A stretch of 64,000 nucleotides of DNA, taken from Fimbriiglobus ruber. GTDB lineage: Bacteria; Planctomycetota; Planctomycetia; Gemmatales; Gemmataceae. The notes under the pieces are model-generated. The model did not search any database. It was not told where the DNA came from and saw nothing but the letters and a program-made list of their open reading frames with translations. Location of the stretch: the NCBI RefSeq assembly GCF_002197845.1, contig NZ_NIDE01000019.1:186001-250000 (forward strand), written 5' to 3'. This document shows, one piece after another, positions 41,145-50,033 of the stretch. The translations under genes and the position numbers were made by a program. Within the stretch, counting starts at the first letter, position 1, and the number at the start of each line of letters is the position of its first letter.

Positions 41145-41927
41145 ATGAGCTTCGCGGGAAAAACGGCCGTCGTGACTGGCGCCTCAAGCGGCATCGGCCG
41201 GGCGCTGGCTGTCGGCCTGGCGAAGCAGGGAGCCCGGGTCGGCGCGACCGCGCGGCGGGCCGACCTGCTCGCCGACCTCGTCCGCGAGGTGCGCGCGACT
41301 GGCGGAACGATCGAGGCCGCACCCGCGGACGCGACCGACCAGAAAGCCCTGACCGCCGCGATCCACGAACTGGCCGGCAAACTCGGCCCCGTCGATCTAC
41401 TCATCGCCAACGCGGGCGTCGCCCTACCAAGTGGGGCCGACCCGATGAACGTTCCCGGCGTCGAGGAGATGATGCGGGTGAACTTCCTCGGCGCGGTGTA
41501 CGCCTTCGAAGCGGTCATGGCCTCAATGCTCGCCCGGGGGAGCGGGCACCTGGTCGCGATCTCAAGCCTCGCCGCGTTCAAAGGGTTGCCCGGGTCCGCC
41601 GGCTATTGTGCGTCGAAGGCGGCGATCAAGACTTACTGCGAGGGGCTGCGAATCGAACTGAGTGCCCGAGGAGTGGCTGTGACTTGTGTCTGCCCGGGCT
41701 TTATCGACACCCCGATGACGAAGCAGAACAAGGATCCGATGCCGTTCCTGATGTCCGCCGACGCGGCCGCGGAGCGAATCCTCCGCGCCTTGCCCGGACG
41801 ACCGGGTGTTTACAGCTTCCCGAAGGCCATGCGCATCCTCATGGGGTTGGCGCGGGCGGCACCCGACCGATTCATTGCGAAGCGCGTGAAGGTTCGGGTG
41901 GCGTCCACGGACGGGTCGTCGAAATAG
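41145..41927 (+). CDS. Short-chain dehydrogenase/reductase
   Basis: 260 residues with an AGAGGGG ribosome site just before the ATG. The cofactor motif TGASSGIG is near residues 11-18, NAGVA follows, and the catalytic Ser lies in ISSLAA about 13 residues before Y154 and K158 (YCASK). A further CVCPGFIDTPM motif is standard. It is a classical SDR whose substrate cannot be told. The upstream 233-bp gap to the subtilase-like gene is noncoding; divergent promoters probably lie there. Confidence 0.94.
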   Translation: MSFAGKTAVVTGASSGIGRALAVGLAKQGARVGATARRADLLADLVREVRATGGTIEAAPADATDQKALTAAIHELAGKLGPVDLLIANAGVALPSGADPMNVPGVEEMMRVNFLGAVYAFEAVMASMLARGSGHLVAISSLAAFKGLPGSAGYCASKAAIKTYCEGLRIELSARGVAVTCVCPGFIDTPMTKQNKDPMPFLMSADAAAERILRALPGRPGVYSFPKAMRILMGLARAAPDRFIAKRVKVRVASTDGSSK

Positions 41928-42264
41928 TCCACGCAAACGGCACGACCGACTGACCACAGTCTAACCCGACTGACAGCTATGCGACTCGAACCCGGTTGCA
42001 GTGCGGTACTTTTCCCAAGCTGATCGCGAGAGGGAATTTCTGCGTTTTTTGCGCCATATATCGTGTTTCCGGACGGAGCATCGACAAAGATATACATGCT
42101 GGAGCGGGGTTCTCGTTGGCGCGTGAAAATGGCGATACAGAAGACCCCCATAAACAACAAAGGAAACGTGCGGCCCGCCGGTATGTGCTAACTTAGGTTT
42201 GAGAGGTCGAATCCGCATTCCTTCGTGACCGCTGACGAGACCGGATTCGAGCCGGAGAAGCCGC
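41928..42264. other. AT-richer intergenic region, no gene recognised
   Basis: 337 bp between the SDR and a membrane protein gene, lower in GC than its surroundings. No ORF with support, no strong hairpin and no RNA gene were identified. A GGAGAA ribosome site for the next gene lies at its end. Confidence 0.5.
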
Positions 42265-43134
42265 ATGGGTCATTTGTTCGTCTGGATTCTGGAAGCCATC
42301 GAGCAAGCGCTTCGCCCGCGGTTGAAAGACGCCATTCTCGACCTGAACGAACTTGAGGCGGACCCGGTCGGTTATCTATCTTCGCACGATGGCATTGCTA
42401 TCGGACCGCGGACCTACCCGGTGGTTGCCGTCGTGTCGGCGATACCTCTCGCCATTCTGTCCGGCCTGTTTGGCTGGTTGTTGAACGCCCTGTTTTTCTT
42501 GAACGCTGGCCCGTGGGTCGTGCCGGTCTTCGGACTCATCGGGCTCGTCCTGGGTCCGGTCACGGTTTGGCGTCTAAACCGCGGCGGGGAAGCCAACATT
42601 GTCTCTTCGGGTGTCGTGTTCTCGAAGGGGAAGTCGGCTGTCTTGTGCCCTTGGGATGTATTCGATCCCTGGGCCGAATTACAGTCGGATTCGACGTGGG
42701 TGTGGCTCCCGCTGGCAGTACCCGGGTCCGAGCAAATCACCGAGACAGTAGACGGTGCGGTACGTCGCACGGGGGCAGCAGTCGACACGCCGTTCGCCTC
42801 GGCGGTGCGCCCGGGAGTGTTTTCGCGGCTGTTTCGGAAGACCGACCCGTCCGCGCCTCCGGAGAAGTTGAAAGTGAAAGATGCGTATGCTGTCCGAGGA
42901 AGCGAATTCTTTCCCCTACTCATGCGGATCGCGGCGGCGGCCAAATTCGCATCTCTCCATCAGCGGATCGACGCGGTCAGCACTCTTCTCTCGGCAGCGT
43001 TCTTTAGAAACGCTACCGCCTGCTCCTCGAACTGCCATGTAATCGCGTCGGATTCAGCTGCCGAACCCGGGACGCCTCTTGCACCCCTCACTTCCGAGCC
43101 TTCATACACTACACTCACAAAGCCGATAAATTGA
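42265..43134 (+). CDS. Hypothetical membrane protein
   Basis: 289 residues, not recognised. Two hydrophobic segments lie near residues 52-75 (VVAVVSAIPLAILSGLFGWLL) and 85-110 (WVVPVFGLIGLVLGPVTV). A PH-like beta-rich stretch follows (ANIVSSGVVFSKGKSAVLCPW), which in similar bacterial proteins reports a bPH-type domain (inference). The last ~40 residues look poorly structured. It may be a small regulatory or stress membrane protein; no function is assigned. The PHP enzyme gene starts 48 bp later. Confidence 0.7.
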   Translation: MGHLFVWILEAIEQALRPRLKDAILDLNELEADPVGYLSSHDGIAIGPRTYPVVAVVSAIPLAILSGLFGWLLNALFFLNAGPWVVPVFGLIGLVLGPVTVWRLNRGGEANIVSSGVVFSKGKSAVLCPWDVFDPWAELQSDSTWVWLPLAVPGSEQITETVDGAVRRTGAAVDTPFASAVRPGVFSRLFRKTDPSAPPEKLKVKDAYAVRGSEFFPLLMRIAAAAKFASLHQRIDAVSTLLSAAFFRNATACSSNCHVIASDSAAEPGTPLAPLTSEPSYTTLTKPIN

Positions 43135-43182
43135 TCCGGTCAGTACCCGCCCCACACCCACTCTCGCGGACGAGGTTCGCTC

Positions 43183-44523
43183 GTGAGTCCCATTGCTCGG
43201 TCTGCGACCACGCTGTTGTTGTGCGTGGGCATTTTCTCCGTCGCCGTCGCGTATCAGAACGCCGACCGCCCGACCCCCAACGCCACTCCGGCGACGGAGC
43301 CGGCCCCCGCGATCGCGGACGGGCAGCCCCGCTGGTGGAAGGGGAACCTGCACACGCACTCACTTTGGAGTGACGGCGACGACTTCCCGGAAATGATCGC
43401 CGACTGGTACAAGCAGCACGGCTACCAGTTCCTTGCCTTGACCGATCACAACGTCATCGCCGAGGGCGAGAAGTGGGTGCCGGCGGACGCGAACGCGACC
43501 CGCAAAAAGGCGCTCGCGAAATACACTGCCCGGTACGGCGACCGCTGGGTCGAAACCCGCGAGAAGGACGGGAAGAATCAAGTCCGCCTCAAGCCGCTTC
43601 CCGAGTTCCGCAGCCTCCTCGAAGAACCCGGAAAGTATCTGCTCATCCCGGCAGAAGAGATCACTCACGCCTACGCCAAGCGGCCGATTCACATGAACGG
43701 CATCAACCTCCGCGATACGATCAAGCCGATCGACGGCCGCGACGCATTCGAGACCGTCAGCGTCAATCTACGCCAGGTGGCCGACCAGCGGGCGCGAACG
43801 GGCCGGATGATGATCGGCTTCCTGAACCACCCGAACTTCGGCTGGGGCGTGCGGGCGGAGGAGATGTTGCAGGTCGAAGAATTACGCTACTTCGAGGTGT
43901 TCAACGGCCACCCCGGCGTCCGCAACTACGGCGACGAACTCCACGCGAGCAGCGAACGGGTCTGGGACATCGCCCTCGCCCTGCGACTCGGCAAGCACCG
44001 CCTCCCGGTGGTCTACGGCCTCGCGACTGACGACGCCCACGGGTATCACGAGTACGGGCTCGGCAAGGTCAACCCGGGTCGTGGGTGGGTGATGGTGCGG
44101 GCGTCGCACCTGACCGCCGAGAGTATTGTGCGCGGTCTGGAAGCGGGCGACTTCTACGCGAGTTCGGGCGTCTTGTTGGACGACGTGTCACACGTCGGCA
44201 ACGAATACCGGCTCGCGATCCGGACCGAACCCGGCGTAACCTACAAGACGCAGTTCGTCGCCACGATGAAGGACGTCAAACTCGATTCCGTGCCGAAACG
44301 CGACAAGGACGGCAATCCGTTACCCGTCACCGAGGTCTATTCGGCCGATGTGGGCAAGGTCGTCGCTGAGTCGACCGAGGCGAAGCCGGTTTACAAGCTG
44401 ACCGGAAACGAACTCTACGTCCGGGCGAAGGTCATCTCCGCGAAGCCGCATCCGAATCCTTACGCGAAGGGCGATATGGAAACGGCGTGGACGCAGCCGG
44501 TCCGGCCGTCAAAAGCGGAGTAG
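43183..44523 (+). CDS. Exported CehA/McbA-like PHP-domain metallohydrolase
   Basis: 446 residues from GTG 43183; no ATG fits the signal peptide (ARSATTLLLCVGIFSVAVAYQ). PHP metal ligands are present: KGNLHTHSLWSDGDD with H57 and H59, LALTDHNV, EEITH, FLNHPNFGWG and TDDAHGY. The family contains carbamate and phosphodiester hydrolases such as CehA. The native substrate here is unknown. Export fits a role in degrading external organic esters or phosphoesters (inference). A convergent terminator follows. Confidence 0.88.
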   Translation: MSPIARSATTLLLCVGIFSVAVAYQNADRPTPNATPATEPAPAIADGQPRWWKGNLHTHSLWSDGDDFPEMIADWYKQHGYQFLALTDHNVIAEGEKWVPADANATRKKALAKYTARYGDRWVETREKDGKNQVRLKPLPEFRSLLEEPGKYLLIPAEEITHAYAKRPIHMNGINLRDTIKPIDGRDAFETVSVNLRQVADQRARTGRMMIGFLNHPNFGWGVRAEEMLQVEELRYFEVFNGHPGVRNYGDELHASSERVWDIALALRLGKHRLPVVYGLATDDAHGYHEYGLGKVNPGRGWVMVRASHLTAESIVRGLEAGDFYASSGVLLDDVSHVGNEYRLAIRTEPGVTYKTQFVATMKDVKLDSVPKRDKDGNPLPVTEVYSADVGKVVAESTEAKPVYKLTGNELYVRAKVISAKPHPNPYAKGDMETAWTQPVRPSKAE

Positions 44524-44555
44524 CCGGAAAACGGCACAGCGCGCATTCACAACGC

Positions 44556-44581
44556 CGCCCGGCAGCAACATCTGCCGGGCG
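44556..44581. terminator. Bidirectional terminator between convergent genes
   Basis: A perfect 10-bp stem (CGCCCGGCAG) with a 6-base loop between the PHP gene and the convergent desaturase gene. Confidence 0.65.
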
Positions 44582-44588
44582 ACGTTGT

Positions 44589-46157
44589 TCAAATCCCTGC
44601 GGTATTGGGAATTCGCATTTTGGGAACGGCAGCGTCCTGATCCAACGTGTCACCCGCGATCCAGCCGGACATCAGCACCATTGGCATCCCAGGTCCCGGG
44701 TGGGCGGCGCCGCCCGCGAGATAGAGCCCCTTCAAATCGGGCGAGCGGTTCGCGGGCTTGAACGCGCCGAGCCATTTGCCGTGGCTCGTGAGGCCGTAGA
44801 TCGCGCCGTTGAGGACGCGGTATCGGTCGTGAATGTCCTGCGGCGTGAGTACGGATTCGTACACGATCCGGCACTCGATGTCCGGCATCTGCCCCGTCGT
44901 TTTGAGCTTGTTCAGGATCACCTGGCGGTACGCCGGCAACATCGCTTTCCAGTCGTGGTGCGGTCGGAGGTACGGGGTGTGAACCAGGACGTAGAGCGCT
45001 TCACCGCCTGCGGGGGCGGTGTTCGGGTCGGTGCGGGCGGTGGCAGCGATGTAGCACGTCGGGTCCGCCGCGGGTTCGCCCTTGTGATAGATGGCGTCGA
45101 ACTCTTCCTCCGGGTCGCGCGAAAAGACGAAGCCGTGGTGCAGGAGGTGGTCGTAAGCCTTGTTTAATCCGAGGTAGAAGACGACGCCGGAACAGGCGGG
45201 CTCGTACTTGCGGCGGCGGTCGAACCGGCGGACCGCCCGCGGGGCCGCCCCGTTGACGAGTTCCCGGTGGGTGCGAACGGCGTCGGCGTTGGACACGACG
45301 GCGGACAGTTCAACGACTTCGCCGCTGTCGGTTTCCACACCGGTGACGGTGTCGCCGGTCGCGTTCGTGATGATCCGTTTGACGCCCACGCCCGGCCGCA
45401 GGTCAACGCCGAGTTCGACAGCCAGTTTGGTGAGGGCTTCCGGGACGGCGCGGGTTCCGCCCATCGGATACCAGACGCCATCGTTCGTCTGCATGTGGGC
45501 GATGCCGCAGAGTACCGCGGGCGACGCGGCGGGCGACGAGCCGACGTACTGGACGAAGTGGTCGAGCATCTGGGCGACGCGGGCGTCCGGGATGTATTTC
45601 CGCACCGTCCCGGCGACCGACCGACCCATGCGCATTTTCATCACGTCGGCCAGGATCGACGGCGAGAACCCCGCCTTGAGGTCGACCATGTCGCCGATCC
45701 CGCCGACCGACCGCCAGAAGAAGAATTTGTCCGAGATCTTGTGCAGCCGGTCAGACAGTGTCAAAAATGCACGATACCCATCGCCCGTTCCGGAACCCGG
45801 CGCGTAGCGGTCGAGCGAAGCGGCCATCGTGGTCTCGTCGGATACGAGGTCCAGCACGCTGCCGTCCGTGAAGAAGCACCGCCACTGGGGGTCGAGTCTG
45901 ACGAGGTCGAGGTAGTCTTCGAGCTTCCGACCGGCTTCGTCGAAGATGCGGCGCAGGACAGCGGGGATGGTCAGGATCGTCGGCCCCATGTCGAACCGGA
46001 AGCCGCCCTCGCGGAGTTCGGCCGCCTTCCCGCCGAGCCACTCGTTTTTCTCGAACAGAACGACGTCGTATCCCCGGGCCGCGAGCGTACACGCGGCGGC
46101 TAAACCACCCAATCCGCCACCGATCACGCCGACACGATTGCGTCCTTGCTCAGACAT
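44589..46157 (-). CDS. Phytoene desaturase/carotenoid oxidoreductase-like flavoprotein
   Basis: 522 residues when started at ATG 46157, which has a strong AAGGAG ribosome site 8 bases upstream. The FAD motif VGVIGGGLGGLAAACTLAARG is followed by LFEKNEWLGGKAAELREGGF and FDMGPTILTIP, as in CrtI-family enzymes. The C-terminal flavin motif GLYLAGGAAHPGPGMPM is diagnostic. It probably acts on carotenoid or other polyene intermediates; pink pigment is common in Gemmataceae (inference). The frame is open upstream into a DMP19 domain with no stop between. Confidence 0.9.
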   Translation of the reverse strand: MSEQGRNRVGVIGGGLGGLAAACTLAARGYDVVLFEKNEWLGGKAAELREGGFRFDMGPTILTIPAVLRRIFDEAGRKLEDYLDLVRLDPQWRCFFTDGSVLDLVSDETTMAASLDRYAPGSGTGDGYRAFLTLSDRLHKISDKFFFWRSVGGIGDMVDLKAGFSPSILADVMKMRMGRSVAGTVRKYIPDARVAQMLDHFVQYVGSSPAASPAVLCGIAHMQTNDGVWYPMGGTRAVPEALTKLAVELGVDLRPGVGVKRIITNATGDTVTGVETDSGEVVELSAVVSNADAVRTHRELVNGAAPRAVRRFDRRRKYEPACSGVVFYLGLNKAYDHLLHHGFVFSRDPEEEFDAIYHKGEPAADPTCYIAATARTDPNTAPAGGEALYVLVHTPYLRPHHDWKAMLPAYRQVILNKLKTTGQMPDIECRIVYESVLTPQDIHDRYRVLNGAIYGLTSHGKWLGAFKPANRSPDLKGLYLAGGAAHPGPGMPMVLMSGWIAGDTLDQDAAVPKMRIPNTAGI

Positions 46158-46697
46158 GAGTGAACTCCTTGGGAAAACCGACTCATCATGTGCTTTAGAT
46201 GTGTTGGCAGTTAAAAGACGGTCGTCCGCTATCAGCGGACCGTAGTGACACTGTGCCAAGTCCCCAACGTCGTCCGGGTATCCCATGAACTCGCATGAAA
46301 GTTCAAGGATTCGAGCCAGCAGTGCGTCTGGCAGTTTCGATCCGGCTTCTTTGACCATTAGCCCGTCTTTATCGATGATCGGGTTGGGCAGCAAATGAAC
46401 CGACTCGTTTGGCGACAGCATGTGGGTCGGACAGTGTTCATCCACGAGAGATTGACAGTTGTCAACTATCTCGGCCATCCGCTTAGCGCCGATTGCTTTC
46501 AGCGACCGACTGGCGTATTCGTAAACCTCCTTGCCGTGGTTGACAAAAAACTGAAGGTAAGCACCGTTGTTGACATCACGATTGATTAACATCAGGGCAA
46601 CCAACTCGCGTTGCCACTCTGCTGGGAGCGACGACAACCGCCCGCCCATCGAGAATGTTCGTTTGTGATATTCAACGGCGGCATCGTCCCAGTTCAT
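46158..46697 (-). CDS. DMP19-domain segment, in frame with the desaturase
   Basis: From ATG 46697 (MNWDDAAVEYHKRTF) the sequence reads LSSLPAEWQRELVALMLI, DVNNGAYLQFFVNHG and YEYASRSLKAIGA, which fits the DMP19 (DUF4375) family. That family ends after ~130-150 residues, but here no stop occurs and the frame runs on into the desaturase. The joining stretch crosses a small hairpin (46224-46240). Either a genuine fusion protein exists, or a base loss has removed the DMP19 stop. The desaturase's own ribosome site suggests two original genes. Confidence 0.65.
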
Positions 46698-46755
46698 GCC
46701 AATTGTCTCCAGGGATTCGGTAATCCCTATTGCGCAGCCCGCACCGCGGTTGCAA

Positions 46756-47835
46756 CTACAAGGGAAGCACAATGGGCGACCGCTCGCGCTGCGACTGGTA
46801 GATCGCGGTAAACAACTCGACCACCGCGCGTCCATCTTGACCCGTCACGAGCGGCGGTCTGGCTTCGCGGATGGCGCGCATAAAATCCTGAATCTGCAAG
46901 GCGTGATAATAGATCGTGCCGTCGACCCCAGTAAACGCGGAGCGGTCCGCGGCCTGGAATTCGGGTAGAAGATGTTCTTCACCCGCTATGGTCCACAAAT
47001 CGATGACGGGCGGGGCCGCGATGCCGGACACGCCAGCGATGAACGTCGCCCCGCTGTCCGTCTCGACGCCGACCGAGGCGCCGCTCGTGCCGTGGATGTG
47101 AACCTTGGTATAAATCCCGGGCTTCTGGGCCACACTCGTCACGATCGCCCCCAGGCCGCCGTTGCGGAATCGGATCGTCGCGACGGCCGTATCGTCCACC
47201 TCGACGCCGGGGTGGTTGACGTTCGCCCAGTACCCGCTCACTTCGGCCGCCGGACCCATCAGCCACAACAACAAGTCCAACTGGTGCGGCGACTGGTTGA
47301 CTAAAACGCCGCCGCCCTCGGAGTCCCATTTGCCGCGCCAGGGATCAGATTGGTAGTAGGCCGGGTCGCGCCAGCTATACATCTGGAACACGCCTAGGGC
47401 TGGCCGGCCGATCTTCCCCGCGTCGACCGCGGCCTTGACCCGGCGGACCGGCTCGTACCACCGACGCTGGCTGATGACGCCCAGGGATACACCCGTTTTG
47501 GCGGCCGCCGCGAGCATCGCGTCGCAGTCCGCTAGTGTGGCGGCCATCGGCTTTTCGACCAGGACGTGTACGCCCGCCTTGGCGGCCTGAACGGCGGCAC
47601 CCGCGTGAAGTGGGTGCGGGGTGCCGATCACGACCGCTTCCGCCCCGCTCTCGCGGAGCATCGCGCCGATGTCCGTGTACGCCTTCGCGCCGGTTCGCGC
47701 GGCGAACGCCCCGGCCCGCGCGGGGTCCGTGTCGCAGACGGCGACCAGCGCGGCTTCGGGCGTCGCGGCCAGGGCCGTCGCGTGAATCTGACCGACTTTG
47801 CCGCATCCGACGAGGGCGGTTCGCACGGGGGTCAC
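46756..47835 (-). CDS. Gfo/Idh/MocA family oxidoreductase (cytoplasmic)
   Basis: 359 residues from GTG 47835, one base after the upstream stop. The Rossmann motif ALVGCGKVGQIHATALA is followed by VIGTPHPLHA and the catalytic VEKPMA motif. A C-terminal SEGGGVLVNQSPHQLDLLLWLMG segment is typical of this family. It lacks a Tat signal, so it is intracellular. It forms a tight pair with the sugar isomerase gene, which points to a sugar or inositol catabolic step. It ends 58 bp before the DMP19 start. Confidence 0.94.
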   Translation of the reverse strand: MTPVRTALVGCGKVGQIHATALAATPEAALVAVCDTDPARAGAFAARTGAKAYTDIGAMLRESGAEAVVIGTPHPLHAGAAVQAAKAGVHVLVEKPMAATLADCDAMLAAAAKTGVSLGVISQRRWYEPVRRVKAAVDAGKIGRPALGVFQMYSWRDPAYYQSDPWRGKWDSEGGGVLVNQSPHQLDLLLWLMGPAAEVSGYWANVNHPGVEVDDTAVATIRFRNGGLGAIVTSVAQKPGIYTKVHIHGTSGASVGVETDSGATFIAGVSGIAAPPVIDLWTIAGEEHLLPEFQAADRSAFTGVDGTIYYHALQIQDFMRAIREARPPLVTGQDGRAVVELFTAIYQSQRERSPIVLPL

Positions 47836-47836
47836 G

Positions 47837-48739
47837 TCATGCCTCCGGGAAGTATTTCGCCACCATTCGCCGCAGGAACGCCAGCGACTCGGCCATTTCT
47901 TCCATGCCGTTCATGCCGTCTTCGATGCTCACCCAGCCGCGGTAGTTGTGGGCGGCCAGGGTGCTGAAGATCGCGTCGTAGTCGTTCAACCCGCGGCCGG
48001 TGACGCCGTGCTTGAGGTTGGGTGAGTAGCCGAGTGTGCCGTCGGTTTGCCGGAGGTCGTCGAGGGTCGCTCCGGGGGCGAGATACCGGTCGCTCGCGTG
48101 CATGCTCACGACCCGATCGGCCACGCACTTCAACAAGTCGACCGGGTCGTCCCCCGCGACCAGCGCGTTCGAGGGATCATACTGGACACCGAAGTGGGTA
48201 CGGTCCGAGATCGCGTTTACGAGGTCGAGGAACACGTCCTTCTTCTGGGCGAACTCGGGGTACTGCCAGAAGCCGTCCTTGTAGTGATTCTCCAGACCGA
48301 GGACGACGCCGCATTCGCGGGCGACCGGCAGCACGCGCTCGATGCCCTCGACCGCCCACACCAGCCCTTGCTCGCGGCTCACCTGCGGGTGTCGCTGGCC
48401 GCTCAAAACTCGACACACCGCGCCCGGTCCGCCGAGCCGACGGGTGACGCGGACCATATCGATCTCCCGGTCGACCGCTCGCGCCCGAGCGGACGCATCC
48501 GGGTGGGTGAAGTCTGGGGAGCAGCAGAGCATCGGCATGGCGAACCCGGCCGACCGGATCGCGTCGCCGACCTTGTCGAGATAGCCGGGGTCGAGAGTCT
48601 CGAAGAAGCCGTCGTACATCTCCAGGCCGTCGCAATCGAGCCCTTTGGCCATCTCGATCCACTCGAACACGGTCATCGACCGCTCGCCCGCGATCTTGTC
48701 GAGGTAGCACTTCGGGAATGCGGAGAGTTTTAATGGCAT
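47837..48739 (-). CDS. Sugar phosphate isomerase/epimerase (AP endonuclease 2-like TIM barrel)
   Basis: 300 residues. TIM-barrel motifs of the IolE/xylose-isomerase-like family are visible: GLENHYKDGFWQYPEF, GVQYDPSNALVAGDDPVDLL, VVSMHASDRYL and GWVSIEDGMNGMEEM, with the Glu, Asp, His and Glu metal ligands in their expected strands. The substrate is not determinable. It is immediately upstream of the Gfo/Idh gene (1 bp apart), as is usual for isomerase-dehydrogenase pairs. Confidence 0.92.
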   Translation of the reverse strand: MPLKLSAFPKCYLDKIAGERSMTVFEWIEMAKGLDCDGLEMYDGFFETLDPGYLDKVGDAIRSAGFAMPMLCCSPDFTHPDASARARAVDREIDMVRVTRRLGGPGAVCRVLSGQRHPQVSREQGLVWAVEGIERVLPVARECGVVLGLENHYKDGFWQYPEFAQKKDVFLDLVNAISDRTHFGVQYDPSNALVAGDDPVDLLKCVADRVVSMHASDRYLAPGATLDDLRQTDGTLGYSPNLKHGVTGRGLNDYDAIFSTLAAHNYRGWVSIEDGMNGMEEMAESLAFLRRMVAKYFPEA

Positions 48740-48818
48740 AGGTGTCTCGGGACGGACTTGAGAGTAACGATATTAACGGCGACCGAAAAATCCTTGCAGA
48801 ATGATTGGTTCCACGTGT

Positions 48819-49286
48819 TCAGACCGTCTCGAACGACATCGCTCCCATCACCGCGTCCGGCTGGGGGCGGCCGTCAAAGGTAACCCGAAACACGTCCAGT
48901 ACGTCATACAGGCCCAATAGAAGTGGCGAGGTCGGGGGAATGTTCTCGGAGAAGACGCAGTACAATCGAAAAACGTGGTCGGGCAGTTGTGGGAAGCGAA
49001 GTCGGAGTTCGCCGCTGCGAACGGTGGATGGAAGAAGGCCGGCCGCGGTGCGCATGGTAATCGAGAAGGTCGTCGTTCCGACCGCGATTTCGTGTGCCCG
49101 CGCCCAAGCTTCGCTGACAGTCGTTGTGCCCGCACCGGTGTCGACTATCAGGTTATCGGAGCGGACGTAGCCGCCTCGTCGATCCGCGATGTCGGCCGTG
49201 ACGGCCGCGCGGAGATACCGGCGAATCGGTCCGTTCGGGTCCGGGTCTCGAATCGCCCATGAAATGGGAATCCGGAAGGAGGGCAT
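48819..49286 (-). CDS. Retropepsin-like aspartic protease domain protein
   Basis: 155 residues from ATG 49286; an in-frame GTG at 49301 overlaps the upstream gene. It contains the clan AA active-site motif IVDTGAGTTTVSEAWA (residues ~46-61). Downstream is a hydrophobic-Gly flap-like region and LLLGLYDVLDVFRVTFDG, which matches the usual LLGxDxLxxF pattern except for Tyr and Asp spacing. A single domain would have to dimerise to be active. It runs as a pair with the unknown gene 8 bp upstream. Confidence 0.72.
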   Translation of the reverse strand: MPSFRIPISWAIRDPDPNGPIRRYLRAAVTADIADRRGGYVRSDNLIVDTGAGTTTVSEAWARAHEIAVGTTTFSITMRTAAGLLPSTVRSGELRLRFPQLPDHVFRLYCVFSENIPPTSPLLLGLYDVLDVFRVTFDGRPQPDAVMGAMSFETV

Positions 49287-49294
49287 GGGCGAAC

Positions 49295-49840
49295 TTACCA
49301 CCAGACGTCGGGGGCACCAAAGACGACAGATTTGCGCTTTGAATAGGGAATCTCGTTAATCAGACGGTTGATTTGGTCCAACCCCACTGCCAGCACAACG
49401 ACGCCGGTAGTGTCCGTAATGTAAGCGATGTTTTGCCCACCGTAGTGGGCGGCGAGCAATCGTTGGTGCAACTGGCGCGCATGGACTTCGGGTGATAAAT
49501 CCGGACTACCGACTCTCGATCGGGCGTACTCGAGATCATGGTCCACTTCGGTACGAACCGTGGCTTCGACGAGCAGATAATCGTTCGCGCCCGGTCCCTG
49601 GGTAAGGATCCGCTCCGCGCGAGCCAACATCGGCCCTATTTCCGTTTGAGATGTTTCATCGTTTTCTGCCGACGACTCGGGAGTTTTAAAAGTCAACGTC
49701 GTCGCGGAACGTCCAAAGTCGGTGTCAGTAGCCATCATTCCCGTCGTTTTCGCCGTTGACGGGTCAGGGCCTACCGTGGCTCGTTGCTGGTCGGTTGGCC
49801 AGTTCTCCGCCTTTTCTTCGATCTGCGTTTTTTCGGCCAT
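49295..49840 (-). CDS. Hypothetical protein, partner of the aspartic protease gene
   Basis: 181 residues, not recognised. The first ~65 residues are polar and probably disordered (MAEKTQIEEKAENWPTDQQ). The rest is a mixed alpha/beta domain: ANDYLLVEATVRTEVDHDLE and GVVVLAVGLDQINRLINEI. It has no signal peptide or membrane segment. The tight spacing to the protease-like gene suggests a two-gene unit, perhaps substrate/regulator and protease (inference). Confidence 0.68.
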   Translation of the reverse strand: MAEKTQIEEKAENWPTDQQRATVGPDPSTAKTTGMMATDTDFGRSATTLTFKTPESSAENDETSQTEIGPMLARAERILTQGPGANDYLLVEATVRTEVDHDLEYARSRVGSPDLSPEVHARQLHQRLLAAHYGGQNIAYITDTTGVVVLAVGLDQINRLINEIPYSKRKSVVFGAPDVWW

Positions 49841-50033
49841 ATGCTGTCCCTTCTCGCTTCATCACCGACCTTTTCATTTTAAGCGAGTGACACCTGACGA
49901 AAAAGCCGCGATCGCTCCGTGTTTGCTTTTCGGGCCGGATCGCGCTGCGGAAATCATGAAACATGTGAATTGACCGATTTTTACCTTTTTCCAACCGGCT
50001 CTGGCAATCTAATTATCGTTATTAAAAAACCAT

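Noticed and set aside
40709-41581. 290-codon minus-strand frame across the SDR start
   Set aside because: It overlaps the supported SDR and subtilase-like genes and has a low-complexity translation. A coding shadow.
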